Shown here piece after piece: positions 12,101 to 22,547 of a stretch of 64,000 nucleotides of DNA. This stretch comes from Galaxea fascicularis (taxonomy: Eukaryota > Cnidaria > Anthozoa > Scleractinia > Euphylliidae), in assembly GCA_948470475.1 (NCBI GenBank), contig OX419338.1, forward strand, positions 16,389,757 to 16,453,756, in the 5' to 3' direction. The translations under genes and the position numbers were made by a program. Within the stretch, counting starts at the first letter, position 1; each line of letters opens with the position of its first letter. Under the pieces are notes generated by a model. It saw only the letters and a program-made list of their open reading frames with translations. It was not told the origin of the DNA and ran no database searches.

Positions 12101-15100
12101 AATCAAGTGTCGTCTAACACTGGACAATGGGGGTACATTTCTGCCACGAAGAACCCTGTTGACTTCACTCAGAGAGGTATGACAGCCTCCAAGCTAGCTA
12201 ATTCTGAAATTTGATGGCAAGGCCCAGAGTACATAAAAGAACTCGAGTCGGAATGGCCAAAAAACCTATTTCAGTTTCCATCCTGTCCTCAAAGAGAGAT
12301 TCTAACTAGAGATCGTTTAAGCCGAGCAAACGTTAGATATAGTGGAGAAGTACGCTAACTGAAATACCATTAAATTGGCATTTGAAACTTCTTCGATTTG
12401 TAAGTCGAAAGTCCACGCGTGGGCGTCTTGATTCATGCAAGACAGCTGTTTGCCAAAAGTACAGCGAGCGGCTGGGCGATTACTCTAAAAGAGATCAAAG
12501 CCGCCGAGGTTCAGATCATCGCAGGTGCTTAGCCGGAATTTCGGAAGAGTATTGATTGATTGGGAAAGGAAAAAACTGCACCATTCAAGTGAGTTTCTCC
12601 AACCCCGCGGCCAGTCATCAAAGAGCAAGGAGTGATACGAGTGGTACAAAGAAAGAAACAATATGTGTGCCTATTCACCTGTCTGTTATGGGCCAAGAGC
12701 GGTAGACACGCGGGAGTCATATTTGGATTGGATACTGTCTTCTTTTTGAACCTCTTTCACCGCACGGTTAATTTTTCGCATAGGCCTTCAGAAAGTCTCG
12801 GACATCGAAAGAAATTTTGTCAATACAGACAAAATGTTTCGCTAGCTAGTAAAGAAACTCGGAACGGGGAGAAAAATTCAAAGGTCCATGCAAATAAAGG
12901 GACCAAATGGCACTTCAGTCCTTCTTCAGAACCGCATGTTGGTGGGGTGCACGAAATCGCCATAAAAGTAGTCAAAAGACCATGTCGGTTTACGTCATCC
13001 TGAGAACGGCTGACATTAATGACGTGGAACTTCATTGGTGCAGCGGCAGTCAACATTCCAAGCTACTAAAGTATCAAAATGCTGATCCAGACGACCTTGT
13101 GCGTCCTTTAACCAATGCTTGAATCCGCGCATGCATGCTGACGAGTACGATATCAGCATCAGGAAGATGCTGAAATCGTACTTGTCAGCAGAGCTGCGTA
13201 CTGAGCCAGCGGTGCCAGAACGTTTCTGGCATCGCTGGTTTAGGAAATGCTTGCCTGGGCTCATTTCAAGAAACAAGGGGCTTAATCCCCAAAGAGATCT
13301 TCAAATTGGAGAAGTTGTTCCTGTTGTTTCACCAGGATGCTCAACGTTAGTGGCCAATTCGTGGCCCCTTGGTGGAATGACAGAATCTCACCCCGGCGGT
13401 TGTAATGGTATCCCTGTGACTGTAGATCACGTGACTAGAAAAACCAGGTGCTTTCGAGTAGATGCCGCCATTAAACTTGTTTTGGTCCTTATTTACTCGT
13501 CTCATCATTGCCTAAAGCCCCTTACCGTTACATGGTGTCAGAAGTAAACGCTTAAACTTCGCAGCAAGATGCAGGACGCAGTTTCCATCGACGTTGAGTC
13601 GAATCGGCATCAACATACGGCGACAAACATGTCCGAGACAAACGATAGTGGCAGTGCTTCGACGTCCCAAGCAGAGAACGCCACACAGCGACAGCTCCAA
13701 GCGCTCAAGCGCCACAGGAAATCTTCACCTCCAATGTTCCGATACATCCAAAGCTAGATCTTCGCGGCGACCTGGCAAAGAATTGGAAAAATTGGCTTCA
13801 AACGTGGAAAGCGTGCGAAACGATCACCGGTTTGACCTCGAAACCGAACGATTACCGAGTCGCAACCTTTATTACATGTATCGGACCAGAAGCTATCTAA
13901 ATTCACTCTGGTTTACCCTTCGCATCAGAGGAAGACAAAGGTAGGATCGATAAAGTTCTGGAGTTATGGAACAACTACTACGTTGGCAAGACTAACACAA
14001 TCTACGAACGTTACAAGTTCAACAACAGAGTACAAGAACCCGGAGAGAGAATCGACGCCTTTGCATCTGCAGTCCGAAAGCTGGCTGAACTGTGCTCTTT
14101 TGGTTCCCTAAAAGAAGAAATGATCCGAGACAGGCTTGTATGTGGAATTCTGGATAATGGACTCCGCAAGAAACTATTACAAGAAGCAGATCTGACATTG
14201 GAGAAATGCATGAATTATTGCAAAGCAGCCGAAGCCGCGAATAGTCAGCTGAAAGAGATATCCAGCCATGGCACAGAGGCAGTGCATCAAGTGAGTAAAC
14301 CTGACAGACGCACTCGCCCACCAAAACAGAATAACAAGCATACAAGAGAGTTCAGATATTGCAAATATTGTGGCAAAACACATGAACGGAAAATGGAGAA
14401 ATGCCCAGCATATGGCAAGATCTGTGAGAGGTGCTCCAAAAGAAATCACTTCAGTTCTGTCTGTCAGCAGAAAATACTGCCACCGAGGAAGACAGCACCC
14501 CGCAGCAACCCACAGAAAAGCAATCCAAAGGTGCCTGAACTGCAGGAAGATGCACATTCACTATCTGAGGATGAACTATGGGCCTTGTCATTCACTGAGC
14601 AAGTCAATGGTATTAGTACCAACAAGAATAGAATCTATGCAGCTATGGAAATCGGAAACAAAATGGTAGAGATGCAGGTAGACACTGGAGCATCTTGCAA
14701 TGTCTTACCCCGCAGCTACTTACCAGCTACCACTGAGATCAAGAGAACAAAACGAGAACTTGTCACTTGTTCCAAGTCTAAACTGGGTGTGCTGGGTACT
14801 GCAACAGAGTCTGTGCGAAACCCAAGGAACAATATGGAATATACTGTAGAGTTTGTTGTAGTTGGAGATGGATTCACACCACTACTTGGAGCCGAAGCAG
14901 CAGAGAAAATGAACCTCGTGACTGTACAGCATCAGAATATCCTACACCCTGGCAGTGTGACCTCAGATAGCCCCCACCTCACTGGAAAACACAGTATCAA
15001 CAGCCTGACAGAAGAGGCAGTCTTATCAGAGTATGCTGACCTATTCAGAGGCCTGGGCAAGATAGAAGGCAAACTTCACTTAGAAGTTGATGAAGCAGTG

Positions 15101-18100
15101 ACACCAGTGATAATGCCACCCCGACGTGTCCCAATAGCAGTTAAGGGCAAGCTAAAAGAAGAGCTTGATCGCCTTGAGAGCCTGGAAGTACTTAAACAGG
15201 AATCAGATGAGCTGCATCGACCCCCAGCGCCTTAACCAATCACTCAAGAGGAGACACTATCCTCTCCCTGTGATTGAAGACATCTTGCCAGAATTGTCCA
15301 GAGCAAAAGTATTCACAAAAGCTGACCTAAAAGATGGATTCCTCCAGACTCAACTTGACGAAGAATCAAGCAAGCTTACCACATTCCAGACCCCCTGGGG
15401 CAGTTATCGATGGCTCCGCATGCCATATGGGATCAGCCCAGCACCTGAGTGTTTTCAACAGAAGCTTGATCAATGCCTTGAAGGACTGACTGGTGTGTAC
15501 AAGATTGCAGACGACCTACTGATTGTAGGACAAGGTAGCACGGTTGATGAAGCTGATCGTGACCTGAAGAACCTTCTGAACCGCTGCAGAGCGAAAAAGA
15601 TCAAGCTGAACAAGGAGACGTTTCAGTTCAAATGCAGTGAAGTGTCGTTCATCGGTCATGTAATGGTAAAGGATGGCTTGAAGCCCGACCATAAGAAAAT
15701 TGAAGCAATAGTCAAGATGGAACGACCAGCTGATGTCCCAGCAGTCCAGAGATTCCTTGGGCTTGTGAAACATCTGTCTAAGTTCCTACAAGCCCTGTCA
15801 GAAATGTGTGAGCCGCTACGCCGTCTTACACACAAGAATGCTGAATGGATCTGGACTCACGAGCAAGAATATGCCTTTGAGAGAGTAAAAGAAGCAGTTG
15901 TCAAGGCACCAGTACTCAAGTACTTTAGTGAAAGTGATCCAACAGAAGGCCAAGGAGATGCATCACAGAATTGGCTTGGATTTGTGTTGATGCAACATGG
16001 TCAGCCTGTGACCTTTGCAAGCAGAGCTCTCACACCAACCGAGCGCAAGTATTCCCAAATTGAGAAAGAATTGCTGGCCCAAGTTTTTGGAATAGAGCAC
16101 AACCATCACTACGTGTATGGCCGGAAAGTCATCTTGTGGACTGATCACAAGCCGTTAGTCTCTATTTCTCAGAAGCCCCTGGCATCTGCACCCAAGCGAC
16201 TACAGCGTCTGCTATTGCGACTTCAGCCTTATGACTATGAGATACGCTACAAACCAGGCAAAGAGATGCTGCTAGCTGACACTCTGTCAAGAGCTTACCT
16301 GGAAGACTGCAAGCGTTCAACGACAGAAGTAGAAGTGGAGCACATTGATGCCACACACTTCCTTCCAGTTCCAAATCACCAACTCAAGGAGCTCCAGAGA
16401 GAAACCGCCTGTGACCCAACTTTGCAAGCTCTGAAGAAAACAATACTGAATGGCTTCCCAGATACAAAGGATGAACTTCCAGCAGCCCTCCACCCGTACT
16501 TTAACATCCGAGACGAACTCTCAGTACATGATGGCATAATAGTCAAGGGTCTACGTTGTATTATACCGCCCACCCTACGACCCAAGATTAAGGAGAAGCT
16601 GCACAAGTCAGATATTGGAGTACAAGGCTGCCTTCGTCGAGCGCGAGAGACAGTTTATTGGCCAGGCATGAACGGAGAAATCACTGACTTCATCCAGTAA
16701 TGTGGCGCCTGCATGTCATTCCAAAGCAGTCAGAGGAAAAAACCACTAATCTGCCAGGAGATTCCAACAAGGCCCTGGGAGGAAGTAGCAACTGACATCT
16801 TCACTTTGGATGATAAGAGCTACCTGTGCACAGTAGACTATTATTCCGGATACTTTGAAGTTGACGAGCTACAAAGCAAAACTGGAACTATCATCATAAA
16901 GAAACTGAAGAAGCATTTTGCCACCCATGGAATACCTAATGATCTCATAAGCGACAATGGGCCACCCTTCAACTTCGCTGAGTTTGAGAACTCTCTGAGA
17001 TCATCTGGAACTGAGCATATAACCAGCTCTCCAGGCTACCCACAAAGTAATGGGCGAGCAGAGAATGCAGTTAAAACCGCGAAGAATTTGATGAAGAAAA
17101 CCAAAGAGTCAGGAGCAGAGTATTACCTCTCCTTACTGAGTTGGAGAAACACCCCAACCGAAGGGATGAATTCTTCGCCGGCACAGCGAATGTTTGGGCG
17201 ACGCACCCGAACTCAGCTACCAACAGCCGAGATACTGCTGAGACCACACAGTACAGCCACTAGACACAGCCTCAACAAGAGATCAAATACTCAGAAGGAA
17301 GGAAAAGCAAACCCTCTATTATGACAAGAACTGTAAGGAGCTTCCACCCTTAATGTAAGGCGAGAAAGTCGGATTTGTGCCACAGCCCGGTGACAGCAGT
17401 AAAAAATGGTTCAAGGCAGAAGTAGAGGAGCAAACTGATGTAAGGTCTTGCAACGTGAGGAACGAAGATGGGCGAATTTTACGCAGCAACCGGAGACACC
17501 TCCGCTAGAGCAGAGAACCATTTTACCCCGTTCAACCAAGTGAGCCTGCAGTAACGCTCCCATCTCTGACAGTGCTTCCAAGCTGTGCCCTTTAGAACGT
17601 TACTATTACTCAAACAAGGAGTTCTGCAAGAGGACCAAGGGTAGAAAACCAGGAAAACTTTAATTACGGTGACTTGTTTTCTTTAAGAGACTTTCTCACG
17701 TCCTGAGCAAAATCTGATAGTGAATGTATTCTCTCCAGACAAGTAACCTCTCAAGTCACAAAATAAATCATAGAAGCGATCGCTGAGGGTGTTCCCAAGG
17801 GACATTTATTACATTAGGGAGTTTTAGCAACGACGACGGCGACGGCAACGAAAACGTCATTTCAAAATATAACTTCTCGTTTCTGTGACGCTTTCGAAAT
17901 TATTGAAATGTTTTTAACTTGCAAAATGCTGACGAACTGTCCAGGAACTAAATTACTATGAACGGCGTTAAAGCAAGGAAAAAGAAAGAAAACTTTGCCG
18001 TCATGCGCTTACGTTCTCGAGAAAACATAAAACTTGGTCATTTCACGTTGTTGTTGTGCAGAGGAAGGCAAAGAAATGTACAAAACTGTAAAACGCACGT

Positions 18101-20330
18101 GCAGAGCGATTGTTTTTGGTCATTAAAGCTATTGTTTTGTGGCGTTCTCGTTGCCGTTGCCGTCCTAGTTGCTAAAACTCCCTATTATCTTCGTGGGAGT
18201 AGCGTATTTTTTATTCGAAAAATAAAAGAATAAGAATACCGCTGATATTAATTTTGTTTCTTCGCCGGTTGTTTTGTACCATGGAAACCAAAAAGTAAAG
18301 AACATCGGAAGAATCAAGAAAGTAAAGGACATCGGCAGAATGTTTAACTTAGTTGCAAGCCTTCTTTCAGTTTATTAATCGAAATGATGCGAACCAAGAC
18401 ATACGGAAATTAAACGCTTACACCAAACGTGTCAATATGACTCACACTGAACAGCTCACAAGTATATGTATGAGCTTTCTTGTTGCCTTTGTTTTGCCGG
18501 ATGATAGTTGATTGTGCAGGGGCACAAAACGAATGTGTTCCTCACTTTATCTGTTCCCCCTAGGTATTATGCTGGCTGGCCAAATATCAGTTATTTCTCG
18601 GAGTTGGTTATGAAATTTCTTTCTGCTGATGCCCCCCCCCCCCCCCCCCCCAACTGAAGGCTTGATTTAAGGCCTTTTGGCACGGCCATTTTGTCTTACT
18701 AGCTATGACATTGTCTTTTTTGTTGTCGTGCAGGGTGCTCAATTTGCACCTGGCTGGGAAACCAACCAATTTTATCTAGCTGGCTGGGAAATATATGTGT
18801 CTTGCTGGCAAAAAGGAACAGATATTTTTTTCCCAGCAATATTAAAAAAGACCTGAAAATGCCTGAATAACATTTAGTTTTATTAACTGGAGTATAATAA
18901 TACATTTTTCAACAAATTGGTCGTTTTGTGCCCCTGATTGTACATGTAGATTTGGAACTTGCAAATTTACGCTCCCTGGTGCTAAAATAACAACATTTAC
19001 ATAAGACGTACATATAACTTTGCTAGCAAAGAAATTGACCTTGGATAGCCGGTGCATCATAAACAGCTCAGTTTACAGCGAATGAAAGCCGTAAAGATGA
19101 ACTGTTTTGCCATAAATCGTCTCTGTGCAGAGGCGGACATAAAACATTTTTGGATTTCATTCAGGCCTCCCGACGTGTGCTAAAAATAACAAATTTAAAA
19201 ACAATTTGCTTGTAAAGAAATTGGTAGTCAGTGGCCGGAGCATCATAATTATAAAAACACTCACAGGGAAACCGCCCGCTTAAATACAGAGTATTTTTGC
19301 AGTTTTCGTCCTCTCTTCGTGTCTTGAAGAACAGGAGGCATCACATTTTGTCACAGTCTCTGTTTGCCGTGATGAAACAAATTTACGCCCTAAAATTGTT
19401 TACAAATCGGAACTTTTCGAGTGCATCCAGCAGGGAAGCACTCACACAATTCTTAAGCAAGGAGTATTGCGTGTGCAGTAAACTTTTTTTGCGTGTGTGT
19501 TTCTGCTCAATGTATTGATAAAATTCTTTTAAGCCCAAACCGAAGAAACAGGAAACGCTGGGATATTATTGTTACGCTTGCCTTTCTTGTCTGGTGTGGG
19601 CAAGTGAGAGTCGTGAATAATTAGTCACAGCGGTTGGATGGATTTAGGGTACATAAGGTTAATTCAATTCATGCGTTTGCCCGCTTCTCATAACAAGTAA
19701 CCTGGGCTTCCGTCACCCCGGCCTCCTATTTTCTGTCAGGTTTTTGCAAACCTTCTACGTGTGAGTGGTCGATCAGTTGAAATCCAGCCAACAAAACTCT
19801 ATGCTTGAATAACTTTGGGGACGCGAAGTAACCGGTCGTTTCTCAGTTTTGTCCACCCAGCGACTTGTCCCAATAGTTACATTTTTAAAGGGAGAAAAAT
19901 GGCAAACGCCTACTTAATATTCTAGATTCAAAGTTAACTCAAAGCCAAAGTTATCAGACTCAATTCAACTCGCAACTCGATTATGTATCAGCTATCTCTC
20001 ACATCTAAAGCGCCCCCCTTATCCCCCCATCGTCATCTCCATCATCATCAACACTAACAAAATAATAGTTTGAAGTAAATGGAGAACTTACTTCCATTTG
20101 CCAACACACTCGTCGCCGACCTCCTCTATCACACCAGCAACTTCCAGTCCCAGGATGTCCGACTCCCCGGGCTGGGGAGGGTACAGGCCCCGCCGTTGTA
20201 GCGTGTCCGCTCGATTCAGAGCCGTGTAATGTGTGCGGATCAATACCTGAGTTTTCCTTGCTGTCGGCTTAGCTACTGTTGCTATACTCAAATTCTCAAC
20301 TCCACCGGGCTTATAAAGAACGGCTTTCAT
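5995..20330 (-). CDS. TP53I3: TP53I3/PIG3-like quinone oxidoreductase, copy B, complete (5 exons)
   Basis: Complete gene with exons 20330-20092, 10326-10295, 9652-9308, 7228-7032 and 6186-5995. All junctions are GT-AG and in phase, giving 334 aa against about 332 for human PIG3. The family reduces quinones with NADPH and in vertebrates raises reactive oxygen downstream of p53; that regulation cannot be read from this DNA. The GroES-like half is residues 1-120. A Rossmann nucleotide-binding loop HAGGSGVGTA is near 146-155, followed by VTAGSEEK and LGAKGGFNYK, then ILDCIGSSFWEQN and the C-terminal HKRMESNESIGKILVQV. The start is the Met of MKAVLYKPGG; an upstream in-frame Met at 20450 would add a 40-residue leader with a Leu-rich run. 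Intron 1 is 9.8 kb and full of retrotransposon relics. PUS7 starts 1.7 kb away on the other strand. Confidence 0.93.
6272..6452. mobile_element. foldback MITE, 181 bp
   Basis: Near-perfect palindrome with arms of about 65 bp (ataggccatttccgagttca at the left) and a 50-bp loop region. It is related to the 27.9-kb element through the aagcgagtctaagtgc block. It lies in PIG3 copy B intron 4. Confidence 0.75.
7032..7228 (-). CDS. TP53I3: PIG3 copy B exon 4
   Basis: Encodes GANVILDCIGSSFWEQN through ASLIGTTLKSRSLA. The acceptor is TTTGTAG and the donor is GTAAGTC. Confidence 0.92.
7358..7452. mobile_element. left half of a foldback MITE interrupted at 7453
   Basis: Matches the 27.9-kb foldback element closely from the aggctatttccggattacct end to acacgcaaatt. 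The partner half after 9011 is recognisable only for about 16 bases. Confidence 0.6.
7457..9007. mobile_element. TTAA-flanked element, 1.55 kb, nested in a foldback MITE
   Basis: Inverted ends GGTATCAGCCAACCCAA, flanked by TTAA at 7453-7456 and 9008-9011. The flanking sequence (acacgcaaa-TTAA-actcattttcat) is continuous in the related MITE at 27.9 kb, which gives the empty site. No transposase is recognised. A minus-strand frame at 8443-8820 is open but unidentified. Confidence 0.72.
9308..9652 (-). CDS. TP53I3: PIG3 copy B exon 3
   Basis: Largest exon, 345 bp. It carries the end of the catalytic fold and the NADPH-binding loop HAGGSGVGTA, and ends SVTDG at GTAATA. Confidence 0.92.
9711..9900 (+). 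mobile_element. tRNA-derived SINE fragment
   Basis: Head with CTCAGTTGGTAGAGCACTGG and a B-box-like TACTGGTTCAAAACC, then gaccaataacaagggtctta, similar to the gaccaacactcag of the 2.1-kb SINE. The 3' end was not found. It lies in PIG3 copy B intron 2. Confidence 0.45.
10295..10326 (-). CDS. TP53I3: PIG3 copy B exon 2 (32-bp microexon)
   Basis: Encodes KGQRVMALLGG between TTTTTGCAG and GTAAGC. It is needed to join exon 1 (phase 2) to exon 3 (phase 1). Confidence 0.88.
10956..13475 (+). mobile_element. degenerate BEL/Pao LTR retrotransposon (gag-pol relic)
   Basis: Broken by many stops and frameshifts, but several BEL/Pao blocks are readable in order. They are a gag zinc-knuckle lead-in (VPQYWDLAKEFKLCF, about 11098-11150), a pol stretch before the RT (YQVAIPWKGNSPYLDENYV, about 11485), an RNase H-side block (WGYISATKNPVDFTQRG near 12130, GPEYIKELESEWPKNL near 12225), an integrase block (KWHFSPSSEPHVGGVHEIAI near 12906) and the integrase C-terminal tail (RDLQIGEVVPVVSPG near 13300). 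The RT core between about 11.7 and 12.0 kb is largely missing. No LTRs were found. It lies in PIG3 copy B intron 1, antisense to that gene. Confidence 0.72.
14120..15235 (+). pseudogene. Gypsy gag C-terminus, zinc knuckles, protease and RT start
   Basis: Open stretch of 371 codons. It contains the gag C-terminal region, two CCHC-like knuckles (CKYCGKTHERKMEKC and CERCSKRNHFSSVC) and the aspartic protease active site VDTGASCNVLP. It runs into the palm lead-in KGKLKEELDRLESLEVLKQ and then goes out of frame at about 15.2 kb. The true gag begins further upstream, near 13569, and is interrupted. Confidence 0.82.
15165..16700 (+). pseudogene. Gypsy RT, RNase H and integrase N-terminus
   Basis: Starts in frame with PQRLNQSLKRRHYPLP. 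The RT catalytic box reads KIADDLLIVG. RNase H is seen as YFSESDPTEGQGDASQNWLG and KVILWTDHKPL. The integrase zinc region (HKSDIGVQGCLRRARETVYW) ends at the premature TAA. Residues between the palm lead-in and PQRLN are missing because of the deletion at about 15.21 kb. Confidence 0.85.
16713..17324 (+). pseudogene. Gypsy integrase core
   Basis: DDE integrase core in one frame: ATDIFTLDDKSYLCTVDYYS, then LISDNGPPFNFAEF, then SSPGYPQSNGRAENAVK with the catalytic Glu. It continues in the frame of the RT after the TAA at 16698 and is lost after 17324. Confidence 0.83.
17817..18182. mobile_element. 366-bp MITE, copy 1
   Basis: Inverted ends gggagttttagcaac with a gacggcgacggcaacgaaaa subterminal block, flanked by TA on both sides (17815-17816, 18183-18184). 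It is about 90 percent identical by eye to copy 2 at 58.9 kb. Confidence 0.8.
18183..20091. other. rest of PIG3 copy B intron 1
   Basis: No gene seen. It contains a 20-base C run at 18632-18651 and two similar blocks (gctaaaataacaa, aaagaaattg, gcatcataa) near 18.98-19.06 and 19.18-19.25 kb. Confidence 0.5.
20092..20330 (-). CDS. TP53I3: PIG3 copy B exon 1
   Basis: Coding exon 1 ends GKWK(2/3) at the donor GTAAGT. The open frame extends to 20450, so a longer N-terminus is possible, but the family match begins at 20330. Confidence 0.9.
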
Positions 20331-20998
20331 GTTCGAATTTGCATAAACTGACGCGATTTTTAGAATTAGTGATCCGAAGCAAAGAAGAAGAAGAAGGAGG
20401 CTCTGTTTGTTCCTCCGACAGGGCTGAATAACGTCTGCGCATGTGCGCAAGTTGCCAAAGTCTGGGCTCTAGTACAGTCTTGTTTATTGCAGGACTTTTT
20501 GCCGATTTATAACGCTTTTTTGCTTGTTTAATAAACCGTAGAACCCTGATTATTGAAAATGATAACTTCTTGAAAACAATAGAAAGGTGCATTACTGATA
20601 TAGGATAATGTCTGAGCTCCGAGGCTTTCTTAAAAAATAAAAGGTCTTTTTATGTGTTACGTAATTCTTGTTCCTACCACAAGGGGCTCACACAAACTGT
20701 GTGACCTTTTGTGGGGAGGAAACAAACAAAATATAAAAATGACCCTCCCCTCTCACCGGCTCTCAACCTTCCCCCGCCTCTCCTCCCCTAAAAAAACCCT
20801 TTTAGTTTTTTTCATAGTCCTTTTTTGGGCTCCAATATTCAGTGAGGCATAGTGATTTGTCGCTTTTAAAAAGGGTAACTTAAGCGTTTAAAAAGTGAAA
20901 AGAATTGAGTAAAAGCCTCGTTATATGCGTTTTACCAACAACGTCAATAAGCGAAAGCAGTTTTTATAACAAGAATTTTAATTGAGTCGCAAAGTTAA

Positions 20999-21399
20999 GG
21001 GTGATGGGGGGGGGGGGGAGCTAACTTAACTTCAAAATTGTTGATCTGGAAAGTTGGCAACCCTTGTATTTTGGAAACCCCAACTTGCTCAACCAGAAAA
21101 ATTCCTAATACTGCGGTTGAGGCCTGCGCAATAACAACTTTTAATTTTCCCTATTTCACCTTCATGCGTTTGACTGTAGCAGCCGAAAAACACCGAAAAC
21201 AGTGTTTTACAAAATGTAATCCATAATAATACAATCCATAAAAATTCCTTGGCAACAACGCTTAGTTACGCAATTTTAAAAATTGCAATCATAACTGCGA
21301 CGATCATTCTTCATTTGATTTCATGTCCGCAGTTCACATATGATTTCTTTCATATGCATTAGTCACTAACGCTAAGTCTGTAGTTACGTTAGTCCACCC
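20999..21399. mobile_element. TTAA-flanked MITE (piggyBac-like), 401 bp
   Basis: Flanked by TTAA at 20995-20998 and 21400-21403. The ends share gggtggactaac-like repeats, and there is a G-run near the left end. It shares internal sequence (acagtgttttacaaa, ccttggcaacaacgc) with the 1.27-kb element at 47.8 kb. It lies in the region between the PIG3 copy B and PUS7 starts. Confidence 0.62.
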
Positions 21400-21652
21400 T
21401 TAAATTTCGTTTGATGTGAATTGTTTAGGACAAACTATGGATTCATTCAAATTTTTGTGCCATCTACTTGGTTTGGCTTCTGAATCATGAGGAACTGATT
21501 TACCTGAAATTTAGACATCGCTAAAAGTTATCTTTCGTTCACGTTTTCTTTTGTAGTTAATTTATAACCAGACACTAAGGAAGAAAGACTCGAAGTACAA
21601 TCTTGTACGAGACAGCTTTTGATCACGTCGAATCTCGATGATAGCTCAGACG

Positions 21653-21679
21653 TTTCGGGATCGACTCTCTCCTCATCAG
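21653..21679 (-). ncRNA. degenerate hammerhead-like core
   Basis: The minus strand has CTGATGA (21679-21673), a 16-base linker with only two clear stem II pairs, then GAAAC. A possible stem III (ACGTC with GACGT 19 bases later) would place G at the cleavage position, which should not cut. It is likely a decayed or unrelated copy. Confidence 0.25.
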
Positions 21680-22012
21680 TCTTACTGACTACAAGCACCA
21701 ATGAATTGAAAGGAACGTCTGAGCTTCATCCCGCAAAATATCAGCGCCCTTGTCTCCATTATCACAGTTCAAAGGAACGTGAATTTATTTAAGGTTGAAT
21801 TTAACATATTTGAATCCATTGCCAATCCGAGAGCTCTTCCCTTTGCTCGCGGTAGACAAGGGTTGTCCTGAACAAGCGTTGCTCAACCTGTTCAAAGGAA
21901 GCCCGAGGCGAGCATACGATTCTCTTTGATAAGAGACTATTGGATGTGGATACTTGAAGTACTTACCTTGGTGGACGAATGATTTAGTCAGATTGCGGGC
22001 GCAAATTTCAAG

Positions 22013-22547
22013 ATGGCGGACGACATGATGAATTTTGAACCAGCCTCGAAACGTCCGAGAATATCTTTAAAATCGAGGGAAACAGATCCCCTTGAAGTAG
22101 TAAAAGACAATGATGCTACCAAGGAAACTGAATGCGTACAAGGGGAAATGGGAGAAATCTCGGGAGAGGGTGGGAATGCGTCAGAATCTTCTGTTTGTAA
22201 ACCTGCTATTTTGAATGCAAGTGTATCAGAAAAGGATGTTGGAATTGTTGAATTCGTGAGCAATCTTCCTGGATTCCATGGTGTTTTGAAACAGAGGTTT
22301 ACTGATTTCGTTGTCAATGAACGCGATCTTCAAGGAAGCCTTGCACGCTTAACAGATGTTTCAGTTCCTCTAAGAGAGAAGAGTGAAGAATTTCATCTTG
22401 ATATTTTGAGCGCAGAAGACAAAGAGAAAATCCAGGAAGTTGTTGATGATGAGCAGAGGAAAAAGTCAGCGATTTTATCTCCTGATGATGATAAGCAACA
22501 CAGAAGACTTGTTCACCGTGTGATCAGGGAAAACTTTTCATTATTAG
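22013..22547 (+). CDS. PUS7: PUS7 exon 1
   Basis: Starts MADDMMNFEP and ends with phase 1 at GTAAAC. It includes GFHGVLKQRFTDFVVNE, the usual N-terminal TruD entry motif. Confidence 0.94.

Larger units (their letters stand above)
13476..17680 (+). mobile_element. broken Ty3/Gypsy LTR retrotransposon
   Basis: A possible tRNA primer site starts TGGTGTCAGAAG at 13533, next to what may be an LTR remnant. Gag, protease, RT, RNase H and integrase follow in Gypsy order. Lesions seen: frameshifts and a stop in gag (13.74-13.95 kb), a deletion with frameshift near 15.21 kb at the RT N-terminus, an in-frame TAA at 16698-16700 within the integrase zinc region, and a frame break after 17324. A last recognisable piece (NEDGRILRSNRRHLR, about 17460) is the integrase C-terminal module. 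Full-length LTRs were not identified, so the copy is dead. Confidence 0.85.
20331..22012. promoter_or_regulatory. divergent intergenic region between PIG3 copy B and PUS7
   Basis: 1.68 kb between two oppositely transcribed starts. It contains a TTAA-flanked MITE and a hammerhead-like relic. No TATA box or clear transcription start could be fixed. A shared or bidirectional promoter is possible by position only. Confidence 0.35.

Noticed and set aside
12632..13003. Independent 123-codon gene
   Set aside because: Its conserved part (KWHFSPSSEPHVGGVHEIAI) is BEL/Pao integrase, so it belongs to the retrotransposon relic.
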